Below, piece after piece: positions 1 through 9,739 of a stretch of 64,000 nt of DNA. Both the position numbers and the translations under genes were made by a program. Below the pieces are notes generated by a model. The model was not told the origin of the DNA. It did not search any database and saw only the letters and a program-made list of their open reading frames with translations. Each line of letters opens with the position of its first letter. Within the stretch, counting starts at the first letter, position 1. The stretch comes from Ophiura sarsii (taxonomy: Eukaryota > Echinodermata > Ophiuroidea > Amphilepidida > Ophiuridae), in contig CM069448.1 of the NCBI GenBank assembly GCA_035610835.1, positions 6,015,607 through 6,079,606 on the forward strand, given 5' to 3'.

Positions 1-479
1 ACTCACAGCTTATCAGCTAAGACTTGTATTCTTCACAGCCAGATACACCCTTTGTCCCGCACATTGCGGTTATCACTAAAGACCCATTCATCTGTCTCGT
101 TCAGATAGCACACAGTTATGACAGTAATCACACACAAATCAATGATTCCTATACCTAGTGCAACTTTTCTGTTGCATGCGCGGTCATTGAAATCGCCATA
201 ACTTTAAAAGTATCCATTCGATTTTGTTGAATGAGGTATCAAATTGCGGAGAAGAAATTTGCTCATATAATATAAATCTCAGATTTTTGGTACCGATTAT
301 ATATTTTGAATAAATCAACCTCAAAGCACCTGGTCAGGGACTTTATGTGCTAGGTGTATACTACCTCAATACGTTTGTACAAAGTTCTCTGCGTGTGCAA
401 ACACCTGTTAAACTTATATTGATCCAAGTGATTGGACTCCACCATGGCATGTTTTCGTGTAAAGGATGATTTGAACTAA
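1..479. other. No recognisable feature
   Basis: AT-rich sequence without a long reading frame, a clear repeat pair or a structured motif that I can recognise. Confidence 0.4.
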
Positions 480-665
480 TAACCCCCGTGCAATCGCACT
501 ATAAACAAAGTCTTCTTTCTGCTCAGTCAGTGTCAGGAGTTTGACAGGTGAACAACATATAGAACAACGTGAACACTATAGGAAGACTCATAGACAAGGC
601 TTCAGCACCCAGTGGCAGAGGGAGGTGGAATAGGAAGGCGGTCTGCTCCACCCACCGTACCCTAC
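480..665 (+). repeat. Dispersed repeat, inverted partner at 5240-5430
   Basis: About 185 bp that reappears in reverse complement at 5240-5430. Landmarks shared by both copies are TCGCACTATAAAC, CAGGAGTTTGAC, AGAACAACGTGAACAC and GGCGGTCTGCTCCACCC, in the same order. At the second site the unit lies inside an older repeat, so it behaves like a mobile sequence. No A/B boxes, poly-A tail or terminal inverted repeat are clear, so I do not assign it to SINEs or MITEs. Confidence 0.65.
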
Positions 666-1259
666 TCCTATGTGGGGGTGTGTGTGGGTGAGAAGACCTC
701 ATATCAAAATGAGATCATACTGTAAACCTCTGCTCAAATGCCAGACGAACACCATGCGTCACGCTTGGACGTATAACGAGCGCCGTAGTCGCAGTGACCA
801 TCCTCAACGTCTCCTGACAGCGTAGTAACAGCGCATAGAGAGATAAACGTAGTGAGAGTAAAAAGGTCGGGAGAGACCTTGTTTACTAGTGCTGTACTCA
901 ACTACTCCCGTGCAACTTTGGTATGCAAGACTCTGCTCTACACGATCATATCAACAATAGATTTACATCTTTTCTAGGAATTCCGGGTCCACTTGAACAA
1001 CATAGTGTGATACGTTGCTCCGAAAAAGAAACTGTCGATCTTGCTACTAAATTTCCTAGCTTGGTCGTTGTTTGTAACATACGGGTACTATGAATACTAG
1101 TCTCTGTCGTAGTCTCACTAATCTGTTAAACACTAATCACTTGCATACTTGCACTGTATGTCTCGACTTCATTGTATCTCGTGCTTTGACCTTGGACGTG
1201 TCGTCAATATAATGCTTAAATGGATTTACATCGTGCTTTTTTCAAACCATTAGATTTGA
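666..1259. other. No recognisable gene
   Basis: Contains a short GT-rich stretch near 675-690 and no coding frame of note. It leads into the first copy of dispersed block B. Confidence 0.35.
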
Positions 1260-1430
1260 AATAAAGCGACACACGAGACTATTACCACTTTGCGATAATG
1301 GTCTTGTAGGGACACTATGTCGAACCAGTTAGGATACAGTCAATTACACTTAATAGCTCATTAACAATGGACGTTAGGAGGAAAAGGCATTGGGCAACCT
1401 TTATTTTCCTCATATCAGTTTAGATGTGAA
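1260..1430 (+). repeat. Block B, copy 1
   Basis: Shares TATGTCGAACC, a following CAATTACnCTTAA and a downstream CATATTCCTC-like stretch with 17700-17880 and with 40510-40640. All three are in the same orientation. The match is diverged and no reading frame is conserved, so it looks like non-coding duplicated sequence. Confidence 0.5.
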
Positions 1431-1831
1431 AAGTAACGAGTAACGAGTCAGGCTGTTAACGAGCTAGTATTTAAGCTTAAAATAAAGAGCAAAATGAATT
1501 AGTTCTCAATATTATTATAATAATGTATTCATGTAACAATGTAGCATATATTTTAAATGATGTACAATGTAAACATGATGAAACTATCAAATTTGTAAGT
1601 ATTGATATCCGTGTAATATGTGTTATACGAGGGTCATTCAATAAGTTTTACCTCCTCACTCATAACATCGCTAATATGAATGTCAGCCTCATGACATTTG
1701 TCATGATTATAGCTCTGAATCATAGCTACACATTTATAGTAAATGATAACTGATATCTGTTTTACTTTTATTATGATGCAATCAAAGACAGTGAGAGATT
1801 TTGGACAACGGACACGGAAAATTACCTTTAA

Positions 1832-2944
1832 GGGGGGACTTAAGGAAGTTTTTTGTTAATAATAATAATAATAATAGTGCATTTATAATGCGCCATCTAT
1901 CTAGACAACCTATTCCGAGGCGCAAACATTAAAACAAATAAAAACAAACAGTTAAAATATAAAAACAATTACATCAGTCAATCAGTCAAATCATAAGCAA
2001 TCTTAAACAGATGAGTTTTTAAAGTCTTTTTGAAACCATCAAGTGAATCACAGAATCGAAGATCTGAAGGAAGTGAGTTCCACAGTTTAGGTGCACAAGC
2101 ATAGAAAGCCCGGTCGCCATATGAAGAATGTGTCCGAGGAACAGAGAGAAACTGTTTATCTGACGATCTGAGGCGACGTGATGGAATATGTGGATTGAGA
2201 AGATCGCTGATATAAGAAGGTGCCATATCATGTAGGGCTTTCCAGGTTAGGAGAAGAAGTTTGACTTTTGTTAGTGCTGTAATTATTGAACCATGACTCA
2301 AATGTATATAAAAGTATACATTTTTGGAAAGGAAATAGATCAGAGAATCCAAATTTGGCATCAATTTTGACCAAAAATGTTGATTTTTTGAGAAAATCAC
2401 AAAAAACCACTTTTTTGACCCAATTTCTTTGAACAAAGCTAACAAACATATTTTTGAGTTAAAAATGCCCAAATCACTTGATGATGATGTTAAGACACTA
2501 CTGGAGGGACGATTTTTTTTTTTTAAATCTAATCCAATATTTTTTGAAATTTTGACAAAAAAGTGTTAAAAAAAATTAAAAATCCACTTTTTCACGTTTT
2601 TTGGCACTTTTTGGTCAACATTTTCAAAAATATTAGATTAGGTTTTTAAAAAAAAAAATCGTCCCTTCATTAGTGTCTTAACATCATTATAAAGTGATTT
2701 GGTCATTTTTTACTCAAAATCATTTTTTGTTAGCTTTGTTCAAAAAAATGTGGGTCAAAAAAGTGAATTTTGTGATTTTCTCAAAAAATATACTTTTTTG
2801 GTCAAAATTGACGCCAAATTTGGATTCTCTGATCCATTTCCTTTCCAAAAATGTATACTTTTATATACATTTGATTAATAGTTCAATAATTACAACACTC
2901 ACAAAATTCAAAAAATCAAATCAAAAACTTCCTTACGTCCCCCC
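1832..2944. mobile_element. TTAA-flanked long foldback element
   Basis: Nearly the whole element is one imperfect palindrome. The left arm reads GGGGGGACTTAAGGAAGTTT and the right arm ends with its near reverse complement. The arms also share AATTATTGAAC, a GTATACTTTTATATACATTT-like stretch, and poly-T/GTCCC segments near the centre (about 2500-2690). TTAA sits at both borders (1828-1831 and 2945-2948). TTAA targets are used by piggyBac and Kolobok; the GGG start fits the Kolobok rule better, but that is only suggestive. No transposase is encoded. The left arm is interrupted by a LINE tail. Confidence 0.75.
1852..2260 (-). mobile_element. CR1/L2-like LINE 3' fragment, nested
   Basis: On the minus strand this encodes the C-terminal tail common to CR1/L2-type LINE ORF2 proteins: KALHDMAPSYISDLLNPH, then RLRSS, YGDRAF, PKLWNSLPSDLR and KKTLKTHLF. 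It ends after the tail and is followed by an (ATT)n stretch near 1855-1877, the usual 3' tract of this group. Reverse transcriptase and endonuclease domains are missing, so this is a dead 5'-truncated copy. GAAGTTT occurs at 1845-1851 and 2256-2262 and may be the target duplication. It interrupts the left arm of the surrounding foldback. Confidence 0.8.
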
Positions 2945-3849
2945 TTAAGATAAATATATAAGTTTTAGGTTTCTCTTCGTATTGTATGATTAGATATAAC
3001 AGTCCGATTTAAATACTGAAAATAGAAAGCAGTGGATGATTTTTGAATATAATACTGTATTATCATGTATATATTCGATGGTTAGCAATATTAACCTTTG
3101 TAGCCTTGCAAATAATATAATATCAACTCGAATGTATTGCTACGCGTTTAGCATACTAGAATACTGCTATTCAGTCAAATGTTCGTTGTAACAAGCCAAG
3201 CCACAGTATTGCCTCAAATGTTAAATCTTAACATGAGAGTCCCTTTGTGAGTTTTCCTTATATGTAACCTTTATAATAGTTAATCAGGTAGTCAGTGGTA
3301 GAAAATTATCACTTTTAATCCCTCCGTTTAGTCGTGGATATTGAAGATATATTAGTTCTTCAAACTAATGGCTATTCTGGTCCAGTTCTGGCTAATTAGT
3401 TGCCATTTTCTCCAAGAAATCAGTGACTTTTATTGATTAATTGGTCAAATGAATAGCACTTAGGAGACATTTGGCTAATTTTTCATCCGTTTCCGTCGCA
3501 CTAAATAGACCATTGGTTTTCACCGCATCTTTAGAAAAGTACAAACAGTATTCAAACCAATTTACTATGTATTTGTACCTGAGATTCAAAGCTACAATTG
3601 TGGAATATCTCATACGACTGGCGTAATATAATAGCAAAGTTATGAGGTAGGAGGTAGAACTTATTGAATGACCCTCGTACATGCAATGATTTACGGTTAA
3701 CATGATGACGCTATGTGAAACGTGAACATTCTGTGAACGTGTTTAAGTAACGGATTATACTGAGCAATAACAAATATATAATAAAATAAAAAGGTAGCAT
3801 ATATTACCATATCGTTTCTTTAGCATTTGGCAGTATTTTGTCTATTTAT

Positions 3850-3982
3850 TCCTGTTCCACAAGATGCACCATGATAGATATTGTGGTGATGCTCGTCGCC
3901 GTAATTACGAAAGAATATCATGGGGGTTCAGTTATCATAGAAAGAAGTAAATAACACGCGTGACTGTCAAGTTTCATGAGAC
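3850..3982 (+). repeat. Diverged repeat G, left piece
   Basis: Ends in TGTCAAGTTTCATGAGAC, matching TGTCAAGTTTCATGTGAC at about 5868-5885. The rest of the unit resumes at 4859 after the TTAA MITE. Confidence 0.6.
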
Positions 3983-3986
3983 TTAA

Positions 3987-4854
3987 GGTAATGGTCTACC
4001 ATGTAATATCTCAAAATAGGCTATTTGAAAAGTATGCCTATAAGAAGCAGCTAATCTTTTTCTTTCTTTTGCTTTTTATTTCACACAACGGCAAATCAAA
4101 GTCGAAACTCTTAGGCAATTCTCGTAAATAGTGGTATAACATATCTTATGTATTTCTTTGTTTTTCAAACAGTGATATCTAACGTATATTCCTTTAAAAA
4201 AATCATAACTTAAAATATTAGAGCTATTGCCATGAAAATACAACCAAAAATTGTGATTATTCAAACGGCAAATTTGAGTATGGTATTAAAAATGTAAATC
4301 TTGTACATAATTTGCATAATAATTAAAAACAGTGTTTCTAGACTTCAAACGCGGTTTTCGCAAAATGGTCATATTGATCAATCCCGGGGTCTTTTCTCAA
4401 GAACGGAAGCATGTAGAAAGCTGTAATTTTAAATGGAGCTAGAAAAAACAATTCTACAGTGCGTAGCATAGCCTTTTTTGCAAGTTTGTTCTTGTTTTAA
4501 TTTTTATAGCGAATTTTATTTTGAACAATGCTCATTTTTGGTTAAAATGTATGCAATTTTGAGAATTTGGGACACAAATTTGAAAAAGGGCTATGCTATG
4601 CAGATATTTATGTGTGTAAGCATATTTCTAGTAAAAAAAACCAACGACAAATATGTTTGAGTTCTTTCAGGAGTACCCCGGGATAAATTAAGCGTTAAAA
4701 TCCAAGATGGCCGCTATTATTATGCAAATAAGATACATTTTGATTTTTTTTTCCTCTGTAAATCATCCTGAATGGTCAAGAGTGTTAATATATCCAAAGA
4801 TGAGCTTTGTAGGACTTAAAATATAGAAAAGGTTTTTTATGGTAGCCCATGACC
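3987..4854. mobile_element. TTAA-flanked MITE, 868 bp
   Basis: The left end reads GGTAATGGTCTACCATG and the right end is the near reverse complement of GGTCATGGGCTACCAT. TTAA lies at both borders (3983-3986 and 4855-4858). The flanks join into one repeat-G unit: TTTCATGAGAC on the left and CATTCTGGAATAAATAG on the right correspond to a continuous stretch at about 5873-5905. That gives a paralogous empty site and defines the borders to the base. No protein is encoded. Confidence 0.8.
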
Positions 4855-4858
4855 TTAA

Positions 4859-6230
4859 ATCATTCTGGAATAAATAGTCATACATATTTATTCCCGTAAG
4901 GAATATCGATACGAGGTTTTTTAACGCTTTCATCGCACATTTTGATCAAAATAAATAGGGTTTTAAAATGTGTCTGCTTTAAATTTGATAGCCAAGACAT
5001 TGATGGATGTGTTACTGGCACGTTTACACGCGGCCTAACAGCATAGTTATTATTTGAATTGCATGTGATATCGATAATATGAATCAAATATTCATCACGT
5101 ATGGCTGTCAAATTCCATGAGAGACAATTCATCCTAGAATAAATAAGTCAAATACAAGGTAGTTCAGTAATAATCCTCAGATCCCTGCTCTAATAAATAA
5201 ATCCCATGAGATCCCGTATTTAAGGTATCGCCCACACAAATGGGAGAAGGGTAAGGTGGGGTGGAGCAGACCGCCTTCCTCTTCCACCTCTCTCTGCCCC
5301 TAGGTGCTAAAGCCTTGCCTTTGAGTCTACCCATGGTGTTCACGTTGTTCTATTTTGTTGTTCACTTGTCAAACTCCTGAAACAGACTGAGCAGTCAGGA
5401 GACTCTGTTTATAGTGCGATTTCAGTTATCATAGAGAACAAGTGAATAACGCAGTTGTGTAACATGTTTACACAAAATACCTGCCATTTTTATTTGCCTT
5501 TTTGACCATGACAATATTTATTTCACTATTGTCATCATACATTTTGAGATAAAAAAATATATACTAGGTTTGACATTTGATAATCAGGACGCTGGTGGAT
5601 GATGGCACTGCCACGTATACTTTATTGTGCAGACTTCACGTGATGCCGACATATGAACATCGACTCAGTTACAGCCCTACCATAGATACACCTATGTGAT
5701 TGTCCAATTTGTCTGCTGTAAATTTGAAACCCAATGCATTGAGGAAAGTGTTGTTGCCACGTTAACGTATGGCTTATAATGCATACTTATTGTGTGAATT
5801 ACATGTGATGCCGACACATGAATGTCGACGCAATTACATGAATAAACAAATATACACCAAGTTTGCCTGTCAAGTTTCATGTGACGCCAATCACCCTGGA
5901 ATAAATAGCCAAGGTGTTTCATCGTTTTTATCACACATTTTGAGATAAAAATAATGGGGTTTGAAACCGAGACATTGATGGATGTGTTACTGACACGTTT
6001 ACACGCGGTCTAACAGCATAGTTATTATTTGAATTGCATGTGATGTCGATAATATGAATCAAATATACATCACGTATGGCTGTCAAATTCCATGAGAGGC
6101 AACTCATCCGAGAATAAATAGGTCAAATATAATTATCTTCGCGTGATAAAACCAAGGTAGTTCAGTAATAATCCTAAGATCCCTGGTCTAATAAATAATT
6201 CCCACGAGATCCAGTAATAAAGGTTGATTT
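4859..6230 (+). repeat. Diverged tandem-like repeat G
   Basis: Several copies of one unit are readable. The clearest pair is about 4998-5215 and 5966-6222. Both have GACATTGATGGATGTGTTAC, ACACGCGG, TATTTGAATTGCATGTGAT, CACGTATGGCTGTC, AAATTCCATGAGAG, GAATAAATA and GATCCC in order. Weaker copies lie at 5580-5690 and 5700-5910. The array is interrupted at 5240-5430 by the unit shared with 480-665. No coding frame is conserved between copies. Confidence 0.7.
5240..5430 (-). repeat. Dispersed repeat, partner of 480-665
   Basis: Reverse-complement copy of the 480-665 unit, inserted between two stretches of repeat G. Confidence 0.65.
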
Positions 6231-7559
6231 CACTCAACCATAACTTCAAGTTACTGTCAACTTTCTTATTCACGCGGACACTATAGTACATATTGTGATT
6301 TATTGTTTTCATTTCCTGTTTATGTTTAAATTTAAGTTTTGATATATAGGTCGCATGTTTTGATGAATAACGTGCTAAAACATGTCCTCCACTGTACACT
6401 GTGAATAATGGGCATTGGTTGGTAGAGTCCTCTGGATAAGGGAAATGTACGTTATAAACATAGACTTAACATTGTCAATACCGTCATAATTGTGAGTACC
6501 ACCTGTCAAACACTATTAGTGTCATGAATATAATGCATATCATGCCGTTAAATAGTCCGTTATATAACGCACGTTCAAACACTCATGTCTGTCTTTTTTT
6601 AAATATGTTAAGTTCACTTTAATCTTTCATTTCAAAAACCAAATGTCCGTAATTGTTGTACAATTTATGCTTACTTAAGCATAAATTGAAATGACGGTCA
6701 ATATTTCGGAAAATCACAACATTTTGGGTAATATCTACATATCTATAGGTCAATTTATCGAAAATATTTAAAAAAAGGTATAACAAGAAAAGAATATAAG
6801 ATTTTGTATTCATTATTTTTGATATCTAAGTTATTTGACAACCTCTTTAAAATTGAATGCTGAACTTAGAACCATTATAGTAGTTACAAAGAGTATTTCT
6901 AGAAAGTGGATCAATCTGTTTAGTGGCAAAACGTACTAATTTCACAAGATAACAAAGGTTCAGAATTTCAAATAAACGCGTGATTTTAGTTTCGTATTGG
7001 CATACCTTAAGCCATATGCAATATTAACCAAATCAACCAATCCAAGATGTCAATATCAACATAACGTGATTTTCTCCAACGTACACTGTGTGGATTTATC
7101 AACACTAAGGATAGCGTGTCCATCTGGTTTTGATACCGTCAATTACAATAGTGCATCAACAACTTGAATGAATACCATACGGAAGATTGTTCAACCATTT
7201 AACCTTCTCAATCTCTTATATTTTATCCAGTGGGCAATGGCAGAGAAAAAATGACGCTAATAAAAAGTTGCAGGCTGTATAATAGCTGTTAATTGGACAT
7301 AGAGCCGACACAATAAGTAACTGAAAAGTATTAAATGTGCTGGTAACACTTGAAGTATAACTTTTATATAAACATATTAATTATAAAGCTATTGAGAAAT
7401 TTCTCCTCTTTAATTTGAGATATTGCACGCTTATGGTTGATTTTTGAAGAAGTTAAAATCCCAAACGTAAGGTCATGTACGATTTAAATTTTCGAATTTT
7501 GCTTTTCTACTCAAGGACTCGACTCAGCCAGACGGGAAAAGTAGTGTTAGTGGTATTTC
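6231..7559. other. No recognisable gene
   Basis: AT-rich sequence. The short frames here (for example 6133-6399 and 6619-6813 on the minus strand) have no recognisable motif and the composition of random AT-rich DNA. Confidence 0.35.
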
Positions 7560-7574
7560 ACCGGTCGATGTATT

Positions 7575-7681
7575 ACAAATAAAATGGAATGGTCATTGTA
7601 GAGTTTTAGGGGTCATATGACTCCTAAATCCAAGATTGGCCAGCAGGTCATTGATGGATGTGCAGCTGCCAAGCTTGCAAT
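7575..7681 (+). repeat. Repeat G and associated unit, left of LINE
   Basis: Contains GGGGTCATATGACTCCTAAATCCAAGATTG, here noted in parts: GGGGTCATATGACTCC and TAAATCCAAGATTG. The same stretch recurs at about 9233-9267. The following CATTGATGGATGTG is repeat G, which continues at about 8560 after the LINE. Confidence 0.6.
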
Positions 7682-8560
7682 CAATCAAATTTATTTCCGT
7701 AAAAACAACACTGCATCAAAAATGTAAAACTTAAAAACAACAAAAGCGTATGGAGGAGTAGGCTGAAAAGCCAATAAGACCTGTGAATAGCCTACCCCTT
7801 TAATACAATACAATACAGTACATGTTACATATTTAATACCTGAATAAAACAAAATCTGACAGCGACTTAAACAAGACAAGACAAACAAGGACGAGCTCAA
7901 AAAGCGAATTATTCATATTTTTGGATGATGTTTTTCTTAAGTTTGTTTCGAAAATGGTTCACAGATGTTGATTCTTTTATTAATTTTGAAAGTGAATTCC
8001 AAAGAATGGGACCACGCGTTCGAATAGCATGGTCGGAAAATGATTTCTTATTGTTTGTCAAATTAAAATCATTAACGTGTCTTGTTGGATAGTCGTGAAC
8101 ATCAGAGCGGTTTTTTAAGTAATTTTTAAATGACGTGGGGAGTTCATTTATTGAAAATTTGTATATAAAGACCCCAAGTTCAAGTGTGTGCATATCAGTT
8201 ACAGTGAGAAAATTATTTTTGGCAAATAAAGGTTCGGTATGACTTCGGTAATGGCTCTTAGAAACAGTTCTTACTGCCCATTTTTGTAATTTAACTAATT
8301 TGTCTAAATACGATTTACACGTGTTTCCCCATATGAGTATTCCATAGCTAAGGTAGGGTAAGATTAAAGAACAATACAGAATATGTAGTATACGACCTGG
8401 AATGCAGAATTTAAGTTTGTTCATGACACCAATACTGCGTGATACTGTTTTCGCCATACAATCAATGTGATTTTTCCATGTTAGGCATTCATCAATTAGT
8501 ACACCAAGAAATTTGGTACACTCTACTCTTTCTAGAAAGGTATCATAATACAACATTTAA
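7682..8560 (-). mobile_element. Jockey/RTE-like LINE, 5'-truncated
   Basis: Non-LTR retrotransposon fragment read on the minus strand. It holds the 215-codon frame at 7909-8556, then about 220 bp of 3' UTR ending in AAATAAATTTGATTGATTG, a TTGA-rich tail seen in several LINE clades. It interrupts repeat G, whose halves flank it at 7650-7680 and 8560-8660. Reverse transcriptase motifs are absent because the copy is 5'-truncated. Confidence 0.75.
7909..8556 (-). CDS. C-terminal part of a LINE reverse transcriptase
   Basis: An uninterrupted 215-codon frame. The order FLGVLIDECLTWKNHID, then YCSLILPYLSYGILIWGNT, KLQKWAVR, TEPLF, ELGVFIYKF and RTRGPILWNSL is the connection/thumb and tail region that follows the palm of LINE reverse transcriptases in jockey-, RTE- and CR1-like elements. 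The catalytic YADD box lies upstream in full-length elements and is missing here. The first residue may be an in-frame codon of a longer protein. With no promoter or 5' part it is unlikely to be expressed, but the lack of stops suggests a fairly young insertion. Confidence 0.8.
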   Translation of the reverse strand: MLYYDTFLERVECTKFLGVLIDECLTWKNHIDCMAKTVSRSIGVMNKLKFCIPGRILHILYCSLILPYLSYGILIWGNTCKSYLDKLVKLQKWAVRTVSKSHYRSHTEPLFAKNNFLTVTDMHTLELGVFIYKFSINELPTSFKNYLKNRSDVHDYPTRHVNDFNLTNNKKSFSDHAIRTRGPILWNSLSKLIKESTSVNHFRNKLKKNIIQKYE

Positions 8561-8639
8561 ATCCCGTGTTTAGCAAACGAATGTAAACCATCTTATAGTG
8601 TGAATTGCATATAACACTGAGTTATGAACATTAACCCTA

Positions 8640-9020
8640 GCTCTATATAGACCTGGCCCCGCCCTAGAGACCTGTTCCATGTGACATGTGACATAATGCC
8701 CGACGGTATGCATGCACACCTACTGGGAATGTGCTTTGTAAATTAAATTCACACTTGATTGATCATTATTAACGGTGTAGAACAGCGCAGAAGTCATGGT
8801 CTACATCCCTTGCACAGTGAGAGACAAGGTACTAAATCTGATTGCGCGATGCGTACGCACAATATAGCAGATGCTCTTAAAATTGGCGCTCAGTGATGAG
8901 AATTTTGCTTTGAATAGTACGTATGCAGTAGTCATGGACTAGAAGCTCTAGCATGTCTTAGAACCAGGCGCTAATCATTTTTTCAAACAATACGATGTCA
9001 TCTTCTATACAATTGCTCTA
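8640..9020 (+). repeat. Block F, copy 1
   Basis: Shared with 35850-36160 in the same orientation. Both contain CACACTTGATTGATC, CAGAAGTCATGGT, AGGTACTAAATCTG, TTAAAATTGGCGCTCAGTGA, TGCAGTAGTCATGGACTAG and CCAGGCGCTAATCA in order. No conserved frame. Confidence 0.75.
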
Positions 9021-9199
9021 GAGAATGTGAAAGTTGATTTAAGTAATACATTCATGAAGCCATAAAACGGCACTGGGTGGAAAATTCACAAACCTGGCAA
9101 TATTCAAAATGGTCTCCAATGGCAAATCATAAAAGGTGTATCTCCTGCACCAGATGCACTAGAATGATGAATTAGGTGTCATTCCCACTAATTTCGGCA

Positions 9200-9480
9200 T
9201 TACAGATCAAATGGAATGGTCGTTGTAGAGTTGCAGGGGTCATATGACTCCTAAATCCAAGATTGCAGTCTGACAACTGCTTGGCACTCTTTACAATTAA
9301 TGACACACCTTGCACAAATAATCGTAATGAGAGTCGGGCATTACTGGTTCAAATTCAGTGTTCCATAATCGGGCGATACTGGAACACAAATATGAATCAT
9401 TATCGTTCAATACTGGGACTAATCTCAGTAGAATGTGTACCGTATCGCCCGATAATGGAACATAAAAACGTATTTTGAGG
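9200..9480 (+). repeat. Small foldback following a repeated 65-bp stretch
   Basis: Starts with the stretch shared with 7575-7650. It then holds an inverted pair, GTTCCATAATCGGGCGATAC near 9360 and GTATCGCCCGATAATGGAAC near 9442, so about 100 bp can fold back. Confidence 0.55.
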
Positions 9481-9739
9481 ACTTACATTCCTAGATATAA
9501 TAGTCCGTTGGACTGCACATCCCCGTAAATCCAAAGACTAAGCGTTTAACACACTAAAAACTTCTCTTCATTTTTGAATAGAATATAGTCAGATATGAAT
9601 AGAAAACCTCTTCCGATTGCCAATGACAAAGTTCTTTTCAAAATGGAGAGGAAAATCTATCCAAATAAATGAATATGTATCCTATTCAAAGTTAGAATAT
9701 TTTTTCCTATTCAAAATTGATAAAAAATGTATGGGAAAG

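Larger units (their letters stand above)
1628..3677. mobile_element. Mariner/Tc1-type MITE carrying nested insertions
   Basis: Terminal inverted repeats begin CGAGGGTCATTCAATAAGTT at 1628 and, in reverse complement, end at 3677. Similarity continues inward for roughly 130 bp on both sides. TA lies immediately outside each end (1626-1627 and 3678-3679), the hallmark of Tc1/mariner target duplication. No transposase frame is present, so it is non-autonomous. The middle (1832-2944) is a later insertion of a different foldback element, which itself contains a LINE fragment. Without those, the original element would be about 0.93 kb. Confidence 0.8.
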
